Source: Aquabacterium sp. (GTDB lineage Bacteria; Pseudomonadota; Gammaproteobacteria; Burkholderiales; Burkholderiaceae_C). From it: a stretch of DNA of 52,322 nt. Within the stretch, counting starts at the first letter, position 1, and each line of letters starts with the position of its first letter. The notes beneath the pieces are model-generated. The model was not told the origin of the DNA, made no database searches, and saw nothing but the letters and a program-made list of their open reading frames with translations. Where the stretch lies: positions 1 through 52,322 of the forward strand of contig NZ_JAUSAR010000048.1 of the NCBI RefSeq assembly GCF_030652515.1, written 5' to 3'. The position numbers and the translations under genes were made by a program. This document shows positions 37,428 through 47,338 of the stretch, one piece after another.

Positions 37428-38411
37428 ATGCTGTCCTACGCCATCCGCCGCCTTGTGTATGCCGCCCTGGTCTTGCTGGGGGTGAACCTGTTCACTTTCT
37501 TCTTGTTCTTCACCGTCAACACGCCGGACGACATGGCGCGTCTGAACATCGGCGGCAAGTACATCACGCAGGATGTGATCGACCATTGGAAGATCGAGCG
37601 GGGTTACGACAAGCCGCTGTACTGGAACGATGCCAAGCCGGGCACCGAGCGCGCCACGCAGACCATCTTCTGGGAGCGCTCGGCCTCCCTGTTTACCTTG
37701 AAGTTCGGCCGATCCGATGGGGAAAGCGCGGGCGACATCGGCCTGGAAGTGCGGCGGCGCATGTGGGTGAGCCTGCAGATGGCCGCACCTTTGTTCATCC
37801 TGCAGGTGATTGTCAGCGTGGCCTTTGCCTTGCTGCTGGTGATGTTCAGGCGCACCCGGCTGGACCTGGCGGGCGTGGTGCTGTGCGTGGTCATGCTGTC
37901 GATCTCCAGCCTGTTTTATGTGATCGTGGGGCAGCTGATGTTCTCGCGCGTGCTCAAGCTGGTGCCCATCTCGGGCTACATGCCGGGACTGGACGCCGTC
38001 AAATTCCTGGTGCTGCCGGTGCTGCTGTCCCTGGTGGCGCGGTTGGGCGGGGAGGCCCGGCTGTACCGCGTCATGTTCCTGGAAGAGATGGGCAAGGACT
38101 ATGTTCGCACCGCGCGGGCCAAGGGCCTGTCCGAGCCGGTGGTGTTGTTCAGGCACGTGCTGCGCAATGCGCTGATCCCCATCATCACCAGCGCGGGTGC
38201 CTACCTGCCTTATGTGTTCATGGGCAGCCTGGTGTTCGAAAGCTTCTTCGGTTTGCCGGGCCTGGGGGCTTATGTGATCGAGGCCATCACCAAGCAGGAC
38301 TTTGCCGTGGTGCGCACCATGGTCTTCCTGGGCTCCTTGCTGTACGTGGCCACGTATGTGTTGATTGACCTGGCCTACACCTGGGCCGATCCGCGCGTGC
38401 GCTTGGGTTGA
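37428..38411 (+). CDS. Peptide ABC transporter permease, DppB/OppB-like
   Basis: The 327-residue inner-membrane protein has the binding-protein-dependent permease fold: an N-terminal helix (YAIRRLVYAALVLLGVNLF), about five further helices and the cytoplasmic EAA loop (EEMGKDYVRTARAKGLS) that docks on the ATPase. The C-terminus WADPRVRLG is typical of the B-type subunit. It follows the binding protein gene by 16 bp and precedes the second permease by 18 bp. The partner ATPase is the fused protein at 39900. Confidence 0.93.
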   Translation: MLSYAIRRLVYAALVLLGVNLFTFFLFFTVNTPDDMARLNIGGKYITQDVIDHWKIERGYDKPLYWNDAKPGTERATQTIFWERSASLFTLKFGRSDGESAGDIGLEVRRRMWVSLQMAAPLFILQVIVSVAFALLLVMFRRTRLDLAGVVLCVVMLSISSLFYVIVGQLMFSRVLKLVPISGYMPGLDAVKFLVLPVLLSLVARLGGEARLYRVMFLEEMGKDYVRTARAKGLSEPVVLFRHVLRNALIPIITSAGAYLPYVFMGSLVFESFFGLPGLGAYVIEAITKQDFAVVRTMVFLGSLLYVATYVLIDLAYTWADPRVRLG

Positions 38412-38429
38412 GGAAGGAAAGAGACCACC

Positions 38430-39887
38430 ATGCCCAAGATTGTTTTGCTCTGGACCGACGCGGCGGTGTGGCTGCTGGTGATCGCCTTGCTGGCCTATGC
38501 CTGGGTGGTGGTGCGCAACCCGAACCTGTCCGCCAACTGGCGCAAGGTGTTCCGCGATGCACCGGCCTTGGCCTCGTCCCTGGTCCTGGCGCTGTGCCTG
38601 TTGGTGACGCTGGCCGACAGCGTTCACTATCGCCTGCCATTGCCGCATGCCGAAGGCGCGCCAGCGGGTTTGGTGGCTTACGACACGCGCACGCGCTCGC
38701 TGTTGGACGCGGGGCTATCGCGCCTCATCGATTCGCGCGAGGTCACCTACTCGCGGCCGCTGGCTTATGTGAGTTTCACCAAGGAGACCGTGACGGCGAC
38801 CGATGGTCGGGCAGAACGCGTGGCGCCCAGGTTGAAGCATGGCGGTGTCCACCTCACCAAGCCAGAGCAGCAATGGGGGCAGGATGTGCTGCTTCGTGCA
38901 GGCCTGGGCCTGCTCAAGGGCGCCATGCTGGCCACCATCCTGGTCGGCTTGCTGCTGGCGTGCCTGGCGCGCAGCCGCCAATCCACCCTCGGTGAGGCCT
39001 TGGCCAGTGTGTGGCGCAATGAAGGTGAGATCCCCTGGCGCGCGGCAGTGTGGACCATCGTCGTGCTGGCCTTGCTGATTGGCGCGGTCATTTCGTTGAT
39101 GGGCGGGTACCACGTGCTGGGCACCGACACCACGGGCAATGACGTGCTGTACCAGGCCCTGAAAAGCATCCGAACCGCCTTCGTGATCGGATCGTTGGCC
39201 ACCGTGGCCACGCTGCCGCTGGCCGTGGTGCTGGGCATCATGGCGGGCTACTTTGGCGGCTGGGTCGATGAAGTCATCCAGTACATGTACACGGTGCTGT
39301 CCTCGGTGCCCAATGTGTTGTTGATCGCGGCCTGCGTGCTGATGGTTCAAGTCTTCCTGGACACGCACCCGGACTTGTTTGAAACCGCAGTCGAGCGGGC
39401 CGACCTCAAGCTGTTCCTGCTGTGCACGGTGCTGGGCCTGACGGGCTGGGCGGGCCTGTGCCGCCTGCTGCGCGGCGAAACGCTCAAGCTTCGCGAGCTG
39501 GACTACGTGCAGGCCGCCAATGCCTTTGGTGTCAGCCACACGCGCATCATGCTGCGCCACATCTTCCCCAATGTGGCCCACCTGATGCTCATCGTCACGG
39601 TGCTGGAGTTTTCATCGCTGATCCTTTACGAGGCCGTGCTGTCCTACGTGGGTGTGGGTGTTGATCCCTCCATGAACAGCTTTGGCGGCATGATCAATTT
39701 CGCCCGCAAGGAGATGAGCCGCGATCCGGTGGTGTGGTGGAGCTTCGCGGCGGCCTTTGGCTTCATGGTGACTGTGGTGTTGGCCGCCAACCTGTTTGCC
39801 GACGGCGTTCGCGATGCATTCGATCCACGCGCCCGCAGCTTCCGCCCGCGCCTGGCCATCCGGCCTCCGGCTTCGTCCACGCGCTGA
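38430..39887 (+). CDS. Peptide ABC transporter permease, DppC-like, with long N-terminal extension
   Basis: The 485-residue protein starts at ATG 38430 after a strong GGAAGGA ribosome-binding site. The conserved permease core is about residues 210-470, with GTDTTGNDVLYQ, the EAA loop (ELDYVQAANAFGVSHTRIM) and DGVRDAFDPR at the end. DppC proteins are near 300 residues. Here the first 190 residues add two or three extra helices and a soluble segment (about 65-145) with no recognised domain. YejE-like subunits also carry an insert, but a shorter one. It pairs with the permease just upstream. Confidence 0.9.
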   Translation: MPKIVLLWTDAAVWLLVIALLAYAWVVVRNPNLSANWRKVFRDAPALASSLVLALCLLVTLADSVHYRLPLPHAEGAPAGLVAYDTRTRSLLDAGLSRLIDSREVTYSRPLAYVSFTKETVTATDGRAERVAPRLKHGGVHLTKPEQQWGQDVLLRAGLGLLKGAMLATILVGLLLACLARSRQSTLGEALASVWRNEGEIPWRAAVWTIVVLALLIGAVISLMGGYHVLGTDTTGNDVLYQALKSIRTAFVIGSLATVATLPLAVVLGIMAGYFGGWVDEVIQYMYTVLSSVPNVLLIAACVLMVQVFLDTHPDLFETAVERADLKLFLLCTVLGLTGWAGLCRLLRGETLKLRELDYVQAANAFGVSHTRIMLRHIFPNVAHLMLIVTVLEFSSLILYEAVLSYVGVGVDPSMNSFGGMINFARKEMSRDPVVWWSFAAAFGFMVTVVLAANLFADGVRDAFDPRARSFRPRLAIRPPASSTR

Positions 39888-39899
39888 GGGCTGGCCAAC

Positions 39900-41750
39900 A
39901 TGTTGCAAACCCAAGATCTGAAAGTGGTGCTGGACGCTGAAGCGGGCCTGGTCAAGGCGATTGACGGCTTGAGCCTGGCGATCGAACGCGGCGAGACCTT
40001 TGCGCTGGTGGGCGAATCAGGCTGCGGCAAAAGCATGACGGCGCTGGCACTGATGCGCCTGCTGCCCGAGAACGCCCGCGTCACCGCCGGTGATGTCTTG
40101 CTGGGCCAGGACAGCCTGCTCGACCTGCCCGAGGCGGCCATGCGGCGCGTGCGGGGTGCCCGTGTCGCCATGATTTTCCAGGAGCCTGCCACCAGCCTGA
40201 ACCCCGTCATGAGGATCGGCGATCAGATCCTTGAAACGATTCAAACGCACACGGCCTTGCGAGGCCGGGCGGCGCGGGCCAAGGCCATTGATTGGTTGAC
40301 GCGTGTGGGCATTCCCGAGCCCGCGCGCTGCATGGAGCGCTATCCTTTCGAGCTCAGCGGCGGCCAGAAGCAGCGCGTGATGATCGCCATTGCCTTGGGG
40401 GCCGAGCCCGACTTCCTGGTCGCCGACGAGCCCACCACCGCGCTCGACGTCACCATCCAGAAGCAGATCCTCGACTTGCTGGTGGACCCGCAGCGCGAGC
40501 GCCGCCTGGGGTTGTTGCTCATCACCCATGACCTGGCCGTGGTGTCCGGCATGGCGCACCGCGTGGCCTTGATGTACGCCGGGCAGATCGTGGAAGTGGC
40601 GCCCGCCAAGCTGTTCTTTCAAAGGCCATGCCACCCCTATGCCGAGTTGTTGCTGAAGGCCCTGCCAGACGCTCAAAAGCGTGGCGATGCGTTGGCGGCC
40701 ATCAAAGGCCATGTGCCGCCCTTGTGGCAGAAGTTTGAAGGCTGCCGGTTCGCACCGCGTTGCCACCGGGTGCAACCTCGCTGCCATGAGGAGGCGCCTG
40801 AGTTGATGCCCGTTGAGCACGGCTCGGCCCAGCACGAGGTCCGGTGCTTCTTCCCCATTGGTGTAGAGGCTGGCGCTGAATCAGCTCAGCTCCTTGCCCC
40901 GCAAGCCATGGCGTCTCACGCATCTGCGCCCAACACCGAACCGCTGCTGGAGATCCGCCACCTCAGCGTGGTGTACGTGCCCCGGCGTGGCCTGTTCTCC
41001 CGCGCCAAGCCCACCTTCACCGCGGTCGATGATGTTTCACTGAACCTGCGCGCCGGGCAAACGCTGGCCCTGGTGGGTGAATCGGGCTGCGGCAAGACCA
41101 CCTTGGGTCGCGCCATCATGCAGTTGCTGCGCGGCAAGGCCCAGCTCAAAGGCCAGGCCCTGCTGAATGGCCAAGACCTGTTCAAGCTGCAAGGCGAGGC
41201 CTTGCGCCAGGCTCGCCGCGACATCCAGATCGTTTTCCAGGATCCCTTTGCTTCCCTCAACCCCCGTCTGCGTGTTCAAGACATTTTGGAGGAGGGCCTG
41301 CGCTCGCTGCGCCCAGAATGGCTGGACGCTGAGCGACAGCAAAGACTGCACTTGCTGATGGACCAGGTCGGCCTGCGCCAGGACGCCTTGGGCCGCTTCC
41401 CGCACGAATTTTCGGGTGGGCAGCGCCAGCGACTGGCCATCGCCCGTGCCCTGGCCGTGGAGCCCAAGGTGTTGGTCTGCGACGAGCCTACTTCGGCGCT
41501 TGACGTGTCCGTGCAGGCTCAGATCCTGAACCTGCTCAAGCAGCTGCAGGCCGAGCGCGGGCTGGCCTACCTTTTCATCACGCACAACATCGGCGTGGTG
41601 GCGTATTTGGCCGACGAGGTGGCCGTGATGAGGCGAGGGCGCATTATCGAATCAGGCCCAAGCCATCAGGTTCTGACAACCCCGCAAGACAGCTACACCC
41701 AGACCTTGCTCGCCGCTGTGCCGCGCCTGGTGGGCAACCCCTCATGTTGA
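39900..41750 (+). CDS. Fused dual-ATPase subunit of peptide ABC importer 1 (DppD-DppF-like)
   Basis: The 616-residue protein has two complete ABC domains. Domain 1 has Walker A GESGCGKS (38-45), signature LSGGQKQR and Walker [11 protein letters not shown], followed by the cysteine-containing oligopeptide-transporter tail ([17 protein letters not shown]). Domain 2 has Walker A GESGCGKT (about 391-398), signature FSGGQRQR and Walker [11 protein letters not shown]. All ATP-binding and hydrolysis motifs are intact in both. It powers the importer formed by the three genes upstream. It is paralogous to yejF at 45701; the cysteine tail after domain 1 distinguishes it. Confidence 0.94.
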   Translation: MLQTQDLKVVLDAEAGLVKAIDGLSLAIERGETFALVGESGCGKSMTALALMRLLPENARVTAGDVLLGQDSLLDLPEAAMRRVRGARVAMIFQEPATSLNPVMRIGDQILETIQTHTALRGRAARAKAIDWLTRVGIPEPARCMERYPFELSGGQKQRVMIAIALGAEPDFLVADEPTTALDVTIQKQILDLLVDPQRERRLGLLLITHDLAVVSGMAHRVALMYAGQIVEVAPAKLFFQRPCHPYAELLLKALPDAQKRGDALAAIKGHVPPLWQKFEGCRFAPRCHRVQPRCHEEAPELMPVEHGSAQHEVRCFFPIGVEAGAESAQLLAPQAMASHASAPNTEPLLEIRHLSVVYVPRRGLFSRAKPTFTAVDDVSLNLRAGQTLALVGESGCGKTTLGRAIMQLLRGKAQLKGQALLNGQDLFKLQGEALRQARRDIQIVFQDPFASLNPRLRVQDILEEGLRSLRPEWLDAERQQRLHLLMDQVGLRQDALGRFPHEFSGGQRQRLAIARALAVEPKVLVCDEPTSALDVSVQAQILNLLKQLQAERGLAYLFITHNIGVVAYLADEVAVMRRGRIIESGPSHQVLTTPQDSYTQTLLAAVPRLVGNPSC

Positions 41751-41778
41751 GCCCATCCCCTATGGCAGAATCATTCGC

Positions 41779-43596
41779 ATGAGATTCTTGTGGCTGGTTT
41801 GTCTGTGGTGCATGTCAACGGGGGCCTACGCCGCCCATGCTTACGCGCAGTTCGGCGACATCAAGTACCCGCCGGGCTTTGACCACTTCGACTACGTCAA
41901 CCCCACCGCGCCCAAAGGCGGCGAGATCGCCCTGGTGGCCCCGGTTCGGGTCAGCATCTTCGACAAGTACAACCCCTTCACGCTCAAAGGCACAGCGCCG
42001 TCGGGCTTGAGCGAGCTGGTGTTTGAATCCCTGCTCACCGGCACCTTCGACCAGCCCACGACCGGTTACGGCCTGCTCGCCGAAGATGTTTCCGTTGCAG
42101 CAGATGGCCTGTCCGCCACCTTCAAGCTCAACCCGCTGGCCCGGTTTCACAACGGAGATCCGGTGCTGGCGCTGGACGTCAAAAGCTCCTTCGACCGCTT
42201 GATGAGCAAAGAAGCCTCACCCGTGTACCAATCGGCTTTTGGCGACATCAAAGGGGTGACGGTGCTGGACCAGCGCACCGTGCGTTTCGACTTTCGGCGT
42301 CGCAATGCCGAACTGCCTTTGGTGGCGGGTTCTGTGCCCGTGTTCAGCCATAAATGGGGCATGGAGGGCGGCAAGCTCAAGCCCTTTGACCAGATCATCA
42401 TGGACATGCCCATCGCCTCCGGGCCCTACCGCATCGGCCGGGTCAATTTCGGCAAGGACATCACCTACCAACGCGACCCGGGCTATTGGGCGCAACAGCT
42501 CAATGTGCGCAAGGGCCAGTACAACTTCGACCGCATCACCTTCAAGATCTACAAGGACAACACCGCTCGACTGGAGGCTTTCAAGGCCGGCGAGTTCGAG
42601 TTCATCCAGTCCAACATCGCGCGCGAATGGGCCCGGGCCTACACCGGCGCCAAGTTCAAGAACGGCGACTTCATCAAGGTGGAGTTGCAGCACCGCAATG
42701 CTGGCGGCCTGCAGTCTTGGTTGTTCAACACCCGAGTGGCCAAGTTCAAGGATGTGCGCGTGCGCGAGGCCATCGGCCTGGCCATGGACTACGAGTGGAT
42801 GAACCGGCAGCTCTTCTACAACTCCTATTCTCGGGTTCGGGGCTACTTTGTCGGGGGTGATTTCGAAGCCAAGGCCTTGCCCGGCGCAGACGAACTGGCC
42901 TTGCTGGAGCCCTTGCGCCGCCAGTTGCGTCCCGAGGTGTTCACGCAACCGGTGCCGCAACCACCCAGCACCACCCCGCCAGGCAGCCTGCGCGCCAACC
43001 TGCTCAAAGCGCGTACCTTGCTGGCCGAAGCAGGCTGGACCTACCGCGATGGCGCCCTGCGCAATGCCAAAGGTGATCCATTTCAGATCGAGATCCTGGA
43101 CGACACCGGGCAGGGCGCGTCCATGAGCCGCATCGTCACGCCCTTCATCCAGAACCTGGGCAAGCTGGGCATCGAGGCGCAGTTCAAGCTCATCGATTTC
43201 TCCCTGTTCCAAAAGCGCCTGGACAGCTTCGATTTCGAGATGACCAGTTTGAACCTGCCGGGGAGCTTGTCTCCGGGGGCTGAGTTGATCGACCGCTTTG
43301 GCAGCAAAGCCGCGGCCACGCCAGGCTCCAGCAACTTCGTGGGCATCAAGGATCCGGCCGTGGACGCCTTGCTCGACCAGGTGGTCACCGCCGTGGACCG
43401 GCCCCGACAAATCGCTGCCTTGCGCGCGCTCGATCGAGTCCTTCGCTTTGAGCACTACAACGTGCCAGCCTGGTACTCGGGTGTGCACCGCGTGGCCTAC
43501 CGCGCCCACCGATTCGCCCAGCCCCAAGTCAAGCCGCTGTACTACCGTGTCGAAGATTGGGCCTTGTCCACCTGGTGGGCCCAACCGGGGAAATGA
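41779..43596 (+). CDS. yejA: YejA-type periplasmic peptide-binding protein
   Basis: The 605-residue SBP_bac_5 protein has a cleavable signal peptide (MRFLWLVCLW, ending near AHAYA-QFG). The opening of the mature part (GDIKYPPGFDHFDYVNPTAPKGGE) is the YejA signature; other matches are ASGPYRIG, FNTRVAKFKDVRVREAIGLAMD and the C-terminal WYSGVHRVAYR. There is no lipobox or membrane anchor, in contrast with the binding protein of importer 1. YejABEF homologues import peptides, including the antibiotic microcin C in enterobacteria and, in Agrobacterium, muropeptides. Only 28 bp separate it from the upstream ATPase, so it probably belongs to the same transcript. Confidence 0.93.
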   Translation: MRFLWLVCLWCMSTGAYAAHAYAQFGDIKYPPGFDHFDYVNPTAPKGGEIALVAPVRVSIFDKYNPFTLKGTAPSGLSELVFESLLTGTFDQPTTGYGLLAEDVSVAADGLSATFKLNPLARFHNGDPVLALDVKSSFDRLMSKEASPVYQSAFGDIKGVTVLDQRTVRFDFRRRNAELPLVAGSVPVFSHKWGMEGGKLKPFDQIIMDMPIASGPYRIGRVNFGKDITYQRDPGYWAQQLNVRKGQYNFDRITFKIYKDNTARLEAFKAGEFEFIQSNIAREWARAYTGAKFKNGDFIKVELQHRNAGGLQSWLFNTRVAKFKDVRVREAIGLAMDYEWMNRQLFYNSYSRVRGYFVGGDFEAKALPGADELALLEPLRRQLRPEVFTQPVPQPPSTTPPGSLRANLLKARTLLAEAGWTYRDGALRNAKGDPFQIEILDDTGQGASMSRIVTPFIQNLGKLGIEAQFKLIDFSLFQKRLDSFDFEMTSLNLPGSLSPGAELIDRFGSKAAATPGSSNFVGIKDPAVDALLDQVVTAVDRPRQIAALRALDRVLRFEHYNVPAWYSGVHRVAYRAHRFAQPQVKPLYYRVEDWALSTWWAQPGK

Positions 43597-43599
43597 CGC

Positions 43600-44640
43600 A
43601 TGTGGGCCTACATCATCAAGCGCTTGTTGCTCATCATTCCCACCTTGCTGGGCGTGCTGACACTCACCTTCGCGGTGATCCAATTCGTGCCGGGCGGGCC
43701 CGTCGAGCAGATGGTCTCCCAGCTCAAGCAACGCGGTGAAGGCGGCGAGAGCGCCATGTCTCAGGGCGCGGGCTACCGCGGCCGCCAGGGCGTGGACCCG
43801 GCCCAGATCGAAGAGATCAAAAAGCTGTATGGCTTTGACAAGCCAGTTCACGAACGTTATGTGACCATGCTCGCCTCCTTCGCCCGCTTTGACCTGGGCA
43901 AGAGTTTTTTCCACCACAAGGACGTGTGGGAGCTGGTCAAGGAAAAGCTGCCGGTCTCCATCACCCTGGGCCTGTGGACCTTCGTGCTCAGTTACCTGAT
44001 CTCGGTGCCCTTGGGCATCGCCAAGGCGGTGCGGGCCGGTAGCCGCTTCGACATGGTCACCAGCCTGATCGTGCTGGTGGGCTATGCCATCCCCGGCTTC
44101 GTGCTGGGCGTGGCGCTGCTGGTGCTGTTTGGCGGTGGCAGTTTCCTGGCCTGGTTCCCCCTGCGCGGTTTGACGTCCTCCGGCTGGGAAGACCTCAGCC
44201 TGGCGGGCAAGGTGGTGGACTACCTCTGGCACATCGCCTTGCCGGTCACTGCCAGCGTGCTGGGCAGCTTCGCGGTCATCACCATGCTCACCAAAAATGC
44301 CTTCCTGGAAGAGATCCGCAAGCAATACGTGCTCACCGCCCGCGCCAAGGGCTTGAGCGAGCGCCAAGTCTTGTGGAAGCACGTGTTCCGCAATGCGCTG
44401 ATCCCCATCATCACGGGCTTCCCGGCCGCTTTCATTGGCGCATTCTTCGCTGGTTCGCTCTTGATCGAGACCTTGTTCTCGCTCGATGGCCTGGGCTTGC
44501 TGGGCTATGAATCGGTGATCCGCCGCGACTACCCGGTGGTCTTGGGCACCTTGTACCTGTTCACGCTGATCGGGCTGGTCACCAAGCTCATCAGCGACCT
44601 TTGCTATGTGTGGGTCGATCCCCGAGTGAAGTTCGACTGA
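43600..44640 (+). CDS. yejB: YejB-type peptide ABC permease
   Basis: The 346-residue permease begins MWAYIIKRLLLIIPTLLGVL, the B-subunit N-terminus. The conserved periplasmic insert carries FVPGGPVEQMV and LYGFDKPVHERY. About five more helices follow, and the EAA loop is EEIRKQYVLTARAKGLS. The gene starts 3 bp after yejA and overlaps yejE by one base (TGATG), showing tight coupling. Confidence 0.95.
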   Translation: MWAYIIKRLLLIIPTLLGVLTLTFAVIQFVPGGPVEQMVSQLKQRGEGGESAMSQGAGYRGRQGVDPAQIEEIKKLYGFDKPVHERYVTMLASFARFDLGKSFFHHKDVWELVKEKLPVSITLGLWTFVLSYLISVPLGIAKAVRAGSRFDMVTSLIVLVGYAIPGFVLGVALLVLFGGGSFLAWFPLRGLTSSGWEDLSLAGKVVDYLWHIALPVTASVLGSFAVITMLTKNAFLEEIRKQYVLTARAKGLSERQVLWKHVFRNALIPIITGFPAAFIGAFFAGSLLIETLFSLDGLGLLGYESVIRRDYPVVLGTLYLFTLIGLVTKLISDLCYVWVDPRVKFD

Positions 44641-45704
44641 TGGCTACCACCGCAACCACCTCGGCATCCCCGGTCTCCTTGTCGCCATCACGGCGGGCCT
44701 GGCTGCGCTTCAAGCAGCACCGCCTGGGCTACTGGAGCTTCCTGATCTTCGCGGCTTTGCTGGTTTTGTGCCTGTTCGCCGACCTGCTGTCCAACGACAA
44801 GCCGCTGGTGGCCCGCTACAACGGCCAGTGGTACGTGCCCATCGTCCACAACGTCCCCGAGACCGAATTCGGCGGTGACTTCGACACCCCCACCGATTTC
44901 CTGGATCCTTTCATCGTCGCGCAATTCAAGAAGACGCCGGGCAATTTCGCCATCTACCCGCTCAACCGCTACCACCACAAGACCATCAACTACTTCGCGA
45001 AATCGCCCAACCCCTCCGAGCCATCCGGCGACAACTGGCTGGGCACCGATGACCGGGGCCGCGACATCGTGGCCCGGCTGCTCTATGGCTTTCGGGTGTC
45101 CATCGGCTTTGCCCTGGCGCTCACCGCCATTGGCGTGGTGGTGGGGGTGGCGGCCGGTGCGCTTCAGGGCTTCTACGGCGGCAAAACCGATCTGATTTTC
45201 CAGCGTTTCATTGAGATCTGGGGGTCGATGCCCGAGCTGTATTTGCTCATCATCTTCGCCGCCATGTTCAACCCCAGCTTGGGGCTGTTGCTGGTGCTCC
45301 TCAGCCTGTTTGGCTGGATGGGCTTGTCCGACTACGTGCGGGCCGAATTTTTGCGCAACCGCCAGCTGGACTATGTTCGCTCGGCGCGCGCCCTGGGCCT
45401 GAGCAACTGGCAAATCATCCGGCGCCATGTGCTGCCTAACAGCCTGACGCCGGTGGTCACCTTTTTGCCCTTCCGCATGAGCGCGGCCATTCTCGCGCTA
45501 ACGTCCTTGGATTTCCTGGGCCTGGGCGTGCCCCCGGACACCCCCAGCCTGGGCGAACTGCTGGCCCAGGGCAAAAACAACCTCGATGCCTGGTGGATCT
45601 CCTTGTCGACCTTCCTGGTGCTGGTGGTCACGCTGTTGCTGCTCACCTTCATGGGCGATGCCTTGCGTGATGCGCTCGACCCCCGCAAGGAGTTGGAATC
45701 GTGA
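44640..45704 (+). CDS. yejE: YejE-type peptide ABC permease
   Basis: ATG 44640 overlaps the yejB stop codon and gives 354 residues; an in-frame start at 44601 inside yejB is rejected. The N-terminal insert typical of YejE is present (VPETEFGGDFDTPTDF and NYFAKSPNPSEPS), then GTDDRGRDIVARLLYGFRVS, the EAA loop (LDYVRSARALGLSNWQII) and a C-terminal GDALRDALDPR. It forms the transmembrane channel with YejB. Confidence 0.95.
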   Translation: MATTATTSASPVSLSPSRRAWLRFKQHRLGYWSFLIFAALLVLCLFADLLSNDKPLVARYNGQWYVPIVHNVPETEFGGDFDTPTDFLDPFIVAQFKKTPGNFAIYPLNRYHHKTINYFAKSPNPSEPSGDNWLGTDDRGRDIVARLLYGFRVSIGFALALTAIGVVVGVAAGALQGFYGGKTDLIFQRFIEIWGSMPELYLLIIFAAMFNPSLGLLLVLLSLFGWMGLSDYVRAEFLRNRQLDYVRSARALGLSNWQIIRRHVLPNSLTPVVTFLPFRMSAAILALTSLDFLGLGVPPDTPSLGELLAQGKNNLDAWWISLSTFLVLVVTLLLLTFMGDALRDALDPRKELES

Positions 45705-47338
45705 GCGCCGTCAAGCCCCTTCTGTCGGTGCGCGACCTGCGCATCCGCTTTGGCAGCAAGACCGTGGTGCAGGGTGTCAGCTTTGATCTGATGCCTGGTG
45801 AGAAGCTGGCCTTGGTGGGTGAATCGGGCTCGGGCAAAACCATCACCGCGCTCAGCCTGCTCAAGCTGGTGCCCCAGGCCCACATCGAAGGCTCCGCCGT
45901 GTTGGACGTGGCCCCGGATGGCCCTCGCGAATTGCTGGGCCTGACCGAGCATCAACTGCGGGGCGTGCGCGGCCGCGACGTGGCCGTGATCTTCCAGGAG
46001 CCCATGACCGCGCTCAACCCGCTGTTCACCATTGGCGATCAGATCGCCGAGGTGATCGAGCTGCACGAAGGGCTGTCAAAAAGCGAAGCCTGGCAGCGCG
46101 CTGTGGCCCTGTTGGCCAGCACCGGCATTCCCGAGCCAGAGCGCCGCGCAGGCGCCTACCCGCATCAACTGTCCGGCGGACAACGCCAGCGCGCCATGAT
46201 TGCGATGGCCTTGGCCTGCCAACCCAAGCTCTTGCTCGCCGACGAGCCCACCACGGCGCTGGACGTCACCCTGCGTCAACAGGTGCTGGGCTTGCTGAAC
46301 GACCTGCAGCGCAGCCACCAGATGGCCGTGCTGATGATCACGCACGACCTCAACCTGGTGCGCAATTTCGCCGACCGCGTGGCGGTGATGGAAAAAGGCC
46401 TGTTGGTGGAGCAGGGCACGGTCGATGAGGTGTTTGGCAACCCCCAGCACCCTTACACCCGCAAGTTGCTCGACAGTCGGCCGCACCGCGATGTGGTCGA
46501 GGCTTCGGCCAACGCCGCACAGCTACAGCCTGTGCTCCAGGCCAAACAATTGCGCGTGGGCTACCGCGTACCCAAGCCCGGCTTCAAAGGCTGGTTCAGC
46601 CATGGCGAGTACGTCGCCGTCAAATCGGCTGACCTGCAACTCGCACCGGGGCAAACCTTGGGCGTGATTGGTGAGTCGGGCTCTGGCAAGTCCACCTTGG
46701 CCCTGGCCGCCCTGGGCCTGCAGCCTTTCCAAGGTCACCTGCAGGTCACTGGCCAAAGCTGGAAGCTCAATGCGCGGGCCGACAAACCTCTCAGGCGGAC
46801 CATCCAGGTCGTCTTCCAGGATCCCTTTTCCTCGCTGTCACCCCGCATGACGGTGGAAGACCTCGTCACCGAAGGCCTCACCATCCATCACCCAGGTTTG
46901 AGCCAGGCTCAGCGCCGAACCCAGGCCCTGGCCACGCTGGCCGATGTCGGCTTGACCGAAGAGCAGTTTCCGCAACTGCTGGAACGCTATCCCCATGAAT
47001 TTTCTGGCGGGCAACGTCAGCGCCTGGCATTGGCCCGGGCTTTGGTAGTCGAGCCTCAGGCCCTGGTGCTGGACGAACCCACCAGCGCACTGGACGTCAC
47101 CATCCAGAAGCAGATCCTGTCACTGTTGCAACGTCTTCAGCGCGAGCGAGGTCTGAGCTACCTGCTCATCACCCACGATGTCGAGGTGGTGGCCGCCATG
47201 GCGCACGACATCATCGTCATGAAAGACGGTGACATCGTCGAGTCCGGCCCGGCGCTGCAAGTGCTGCAGTCGCCGCGCCATGACTACACCCGCGCCTTGC
47301 TGGCGGCAGTGCCAGCGCGGGACGTGATCAAGGCTTGA
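45701..47338 (+). CDS. yejF: YejF-type fused dual-ATPase of peptide ABC importer 2
   Basis: GTG 45701 overlaps the yejE stop codon (GTGA). The 545-residue protein has two ABC domains. The first has Walker A GESGSGKT (40-47), signature LSGGQRQR and Walker [11 protein letters not shown]. The second has Walker A GESGSGKS (about 324-331), signature FSGGQRQR and Walker [10 protein letters not shown]. It lacks the cysteine-rich tail after domain 1 that is seen in the fused ATPase at 39900. The 3' end overlaps the convergent FAD dehydrogenase gene by 11 bp. Confidence 0.95.
   Translation: MSAVKPLLSVRDLRIRFGSKTVVQGVSFDLMPGEKLALVGESGSGKTITALSLLKLVPQAHIEGSAVLDVAPDGPRELLGLTEHQLRGVRGRDVAVIFQEPMTALNPLFTIGDQIAEVIELHEGLSKSEAWQRAVALLASTGIPEPERRAGAYPHQLSGGQRQRAMIAMALACQPKLLLADEPTTALDVTLRQQVLGLLNDLQRSHQMAVLMITHDLNLVRNFADRVAVMEKGLLVEQGTVDEVFGNPQHPYTRKLLDSRPHRDVVEASANAAQLQPVLQAKQLRVGYRVPKPGFKGWFSHGEYVAVKSADLQLAPGQTLGVIGESGSGKSTLALAALGLQPFQGHLQVTGQSWKLNARADKPLRRTIQVVFQDPFSSLSPRMTVEDLVTEGLTIHHPGLSQAQRRTQALATLADVGLTEEQFPQLLERYPHEFSGGQRQRLALARALVVEPQALVLDEPTSALDVTIQKQILSLLQRLQRERGLSYLLITHDVEVVAAMAHDIIVMKDGDIVESGPALQVLQSPRHDYTRALLAAVPARDVIKA

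Noticed and set aside
37218..38648. 476-codon minus-strand frame across the first peptide permease
   Set aside because: His/Gln-rich antisense translation without any family feature; the plus-strand genes are certain.
42217..44382. 721-codon open frame on the minus strand opposite yejA/yejB
   Set aside because: Low-complexity His/Gln/Gly-rich translation antisense to two well-identified genes.
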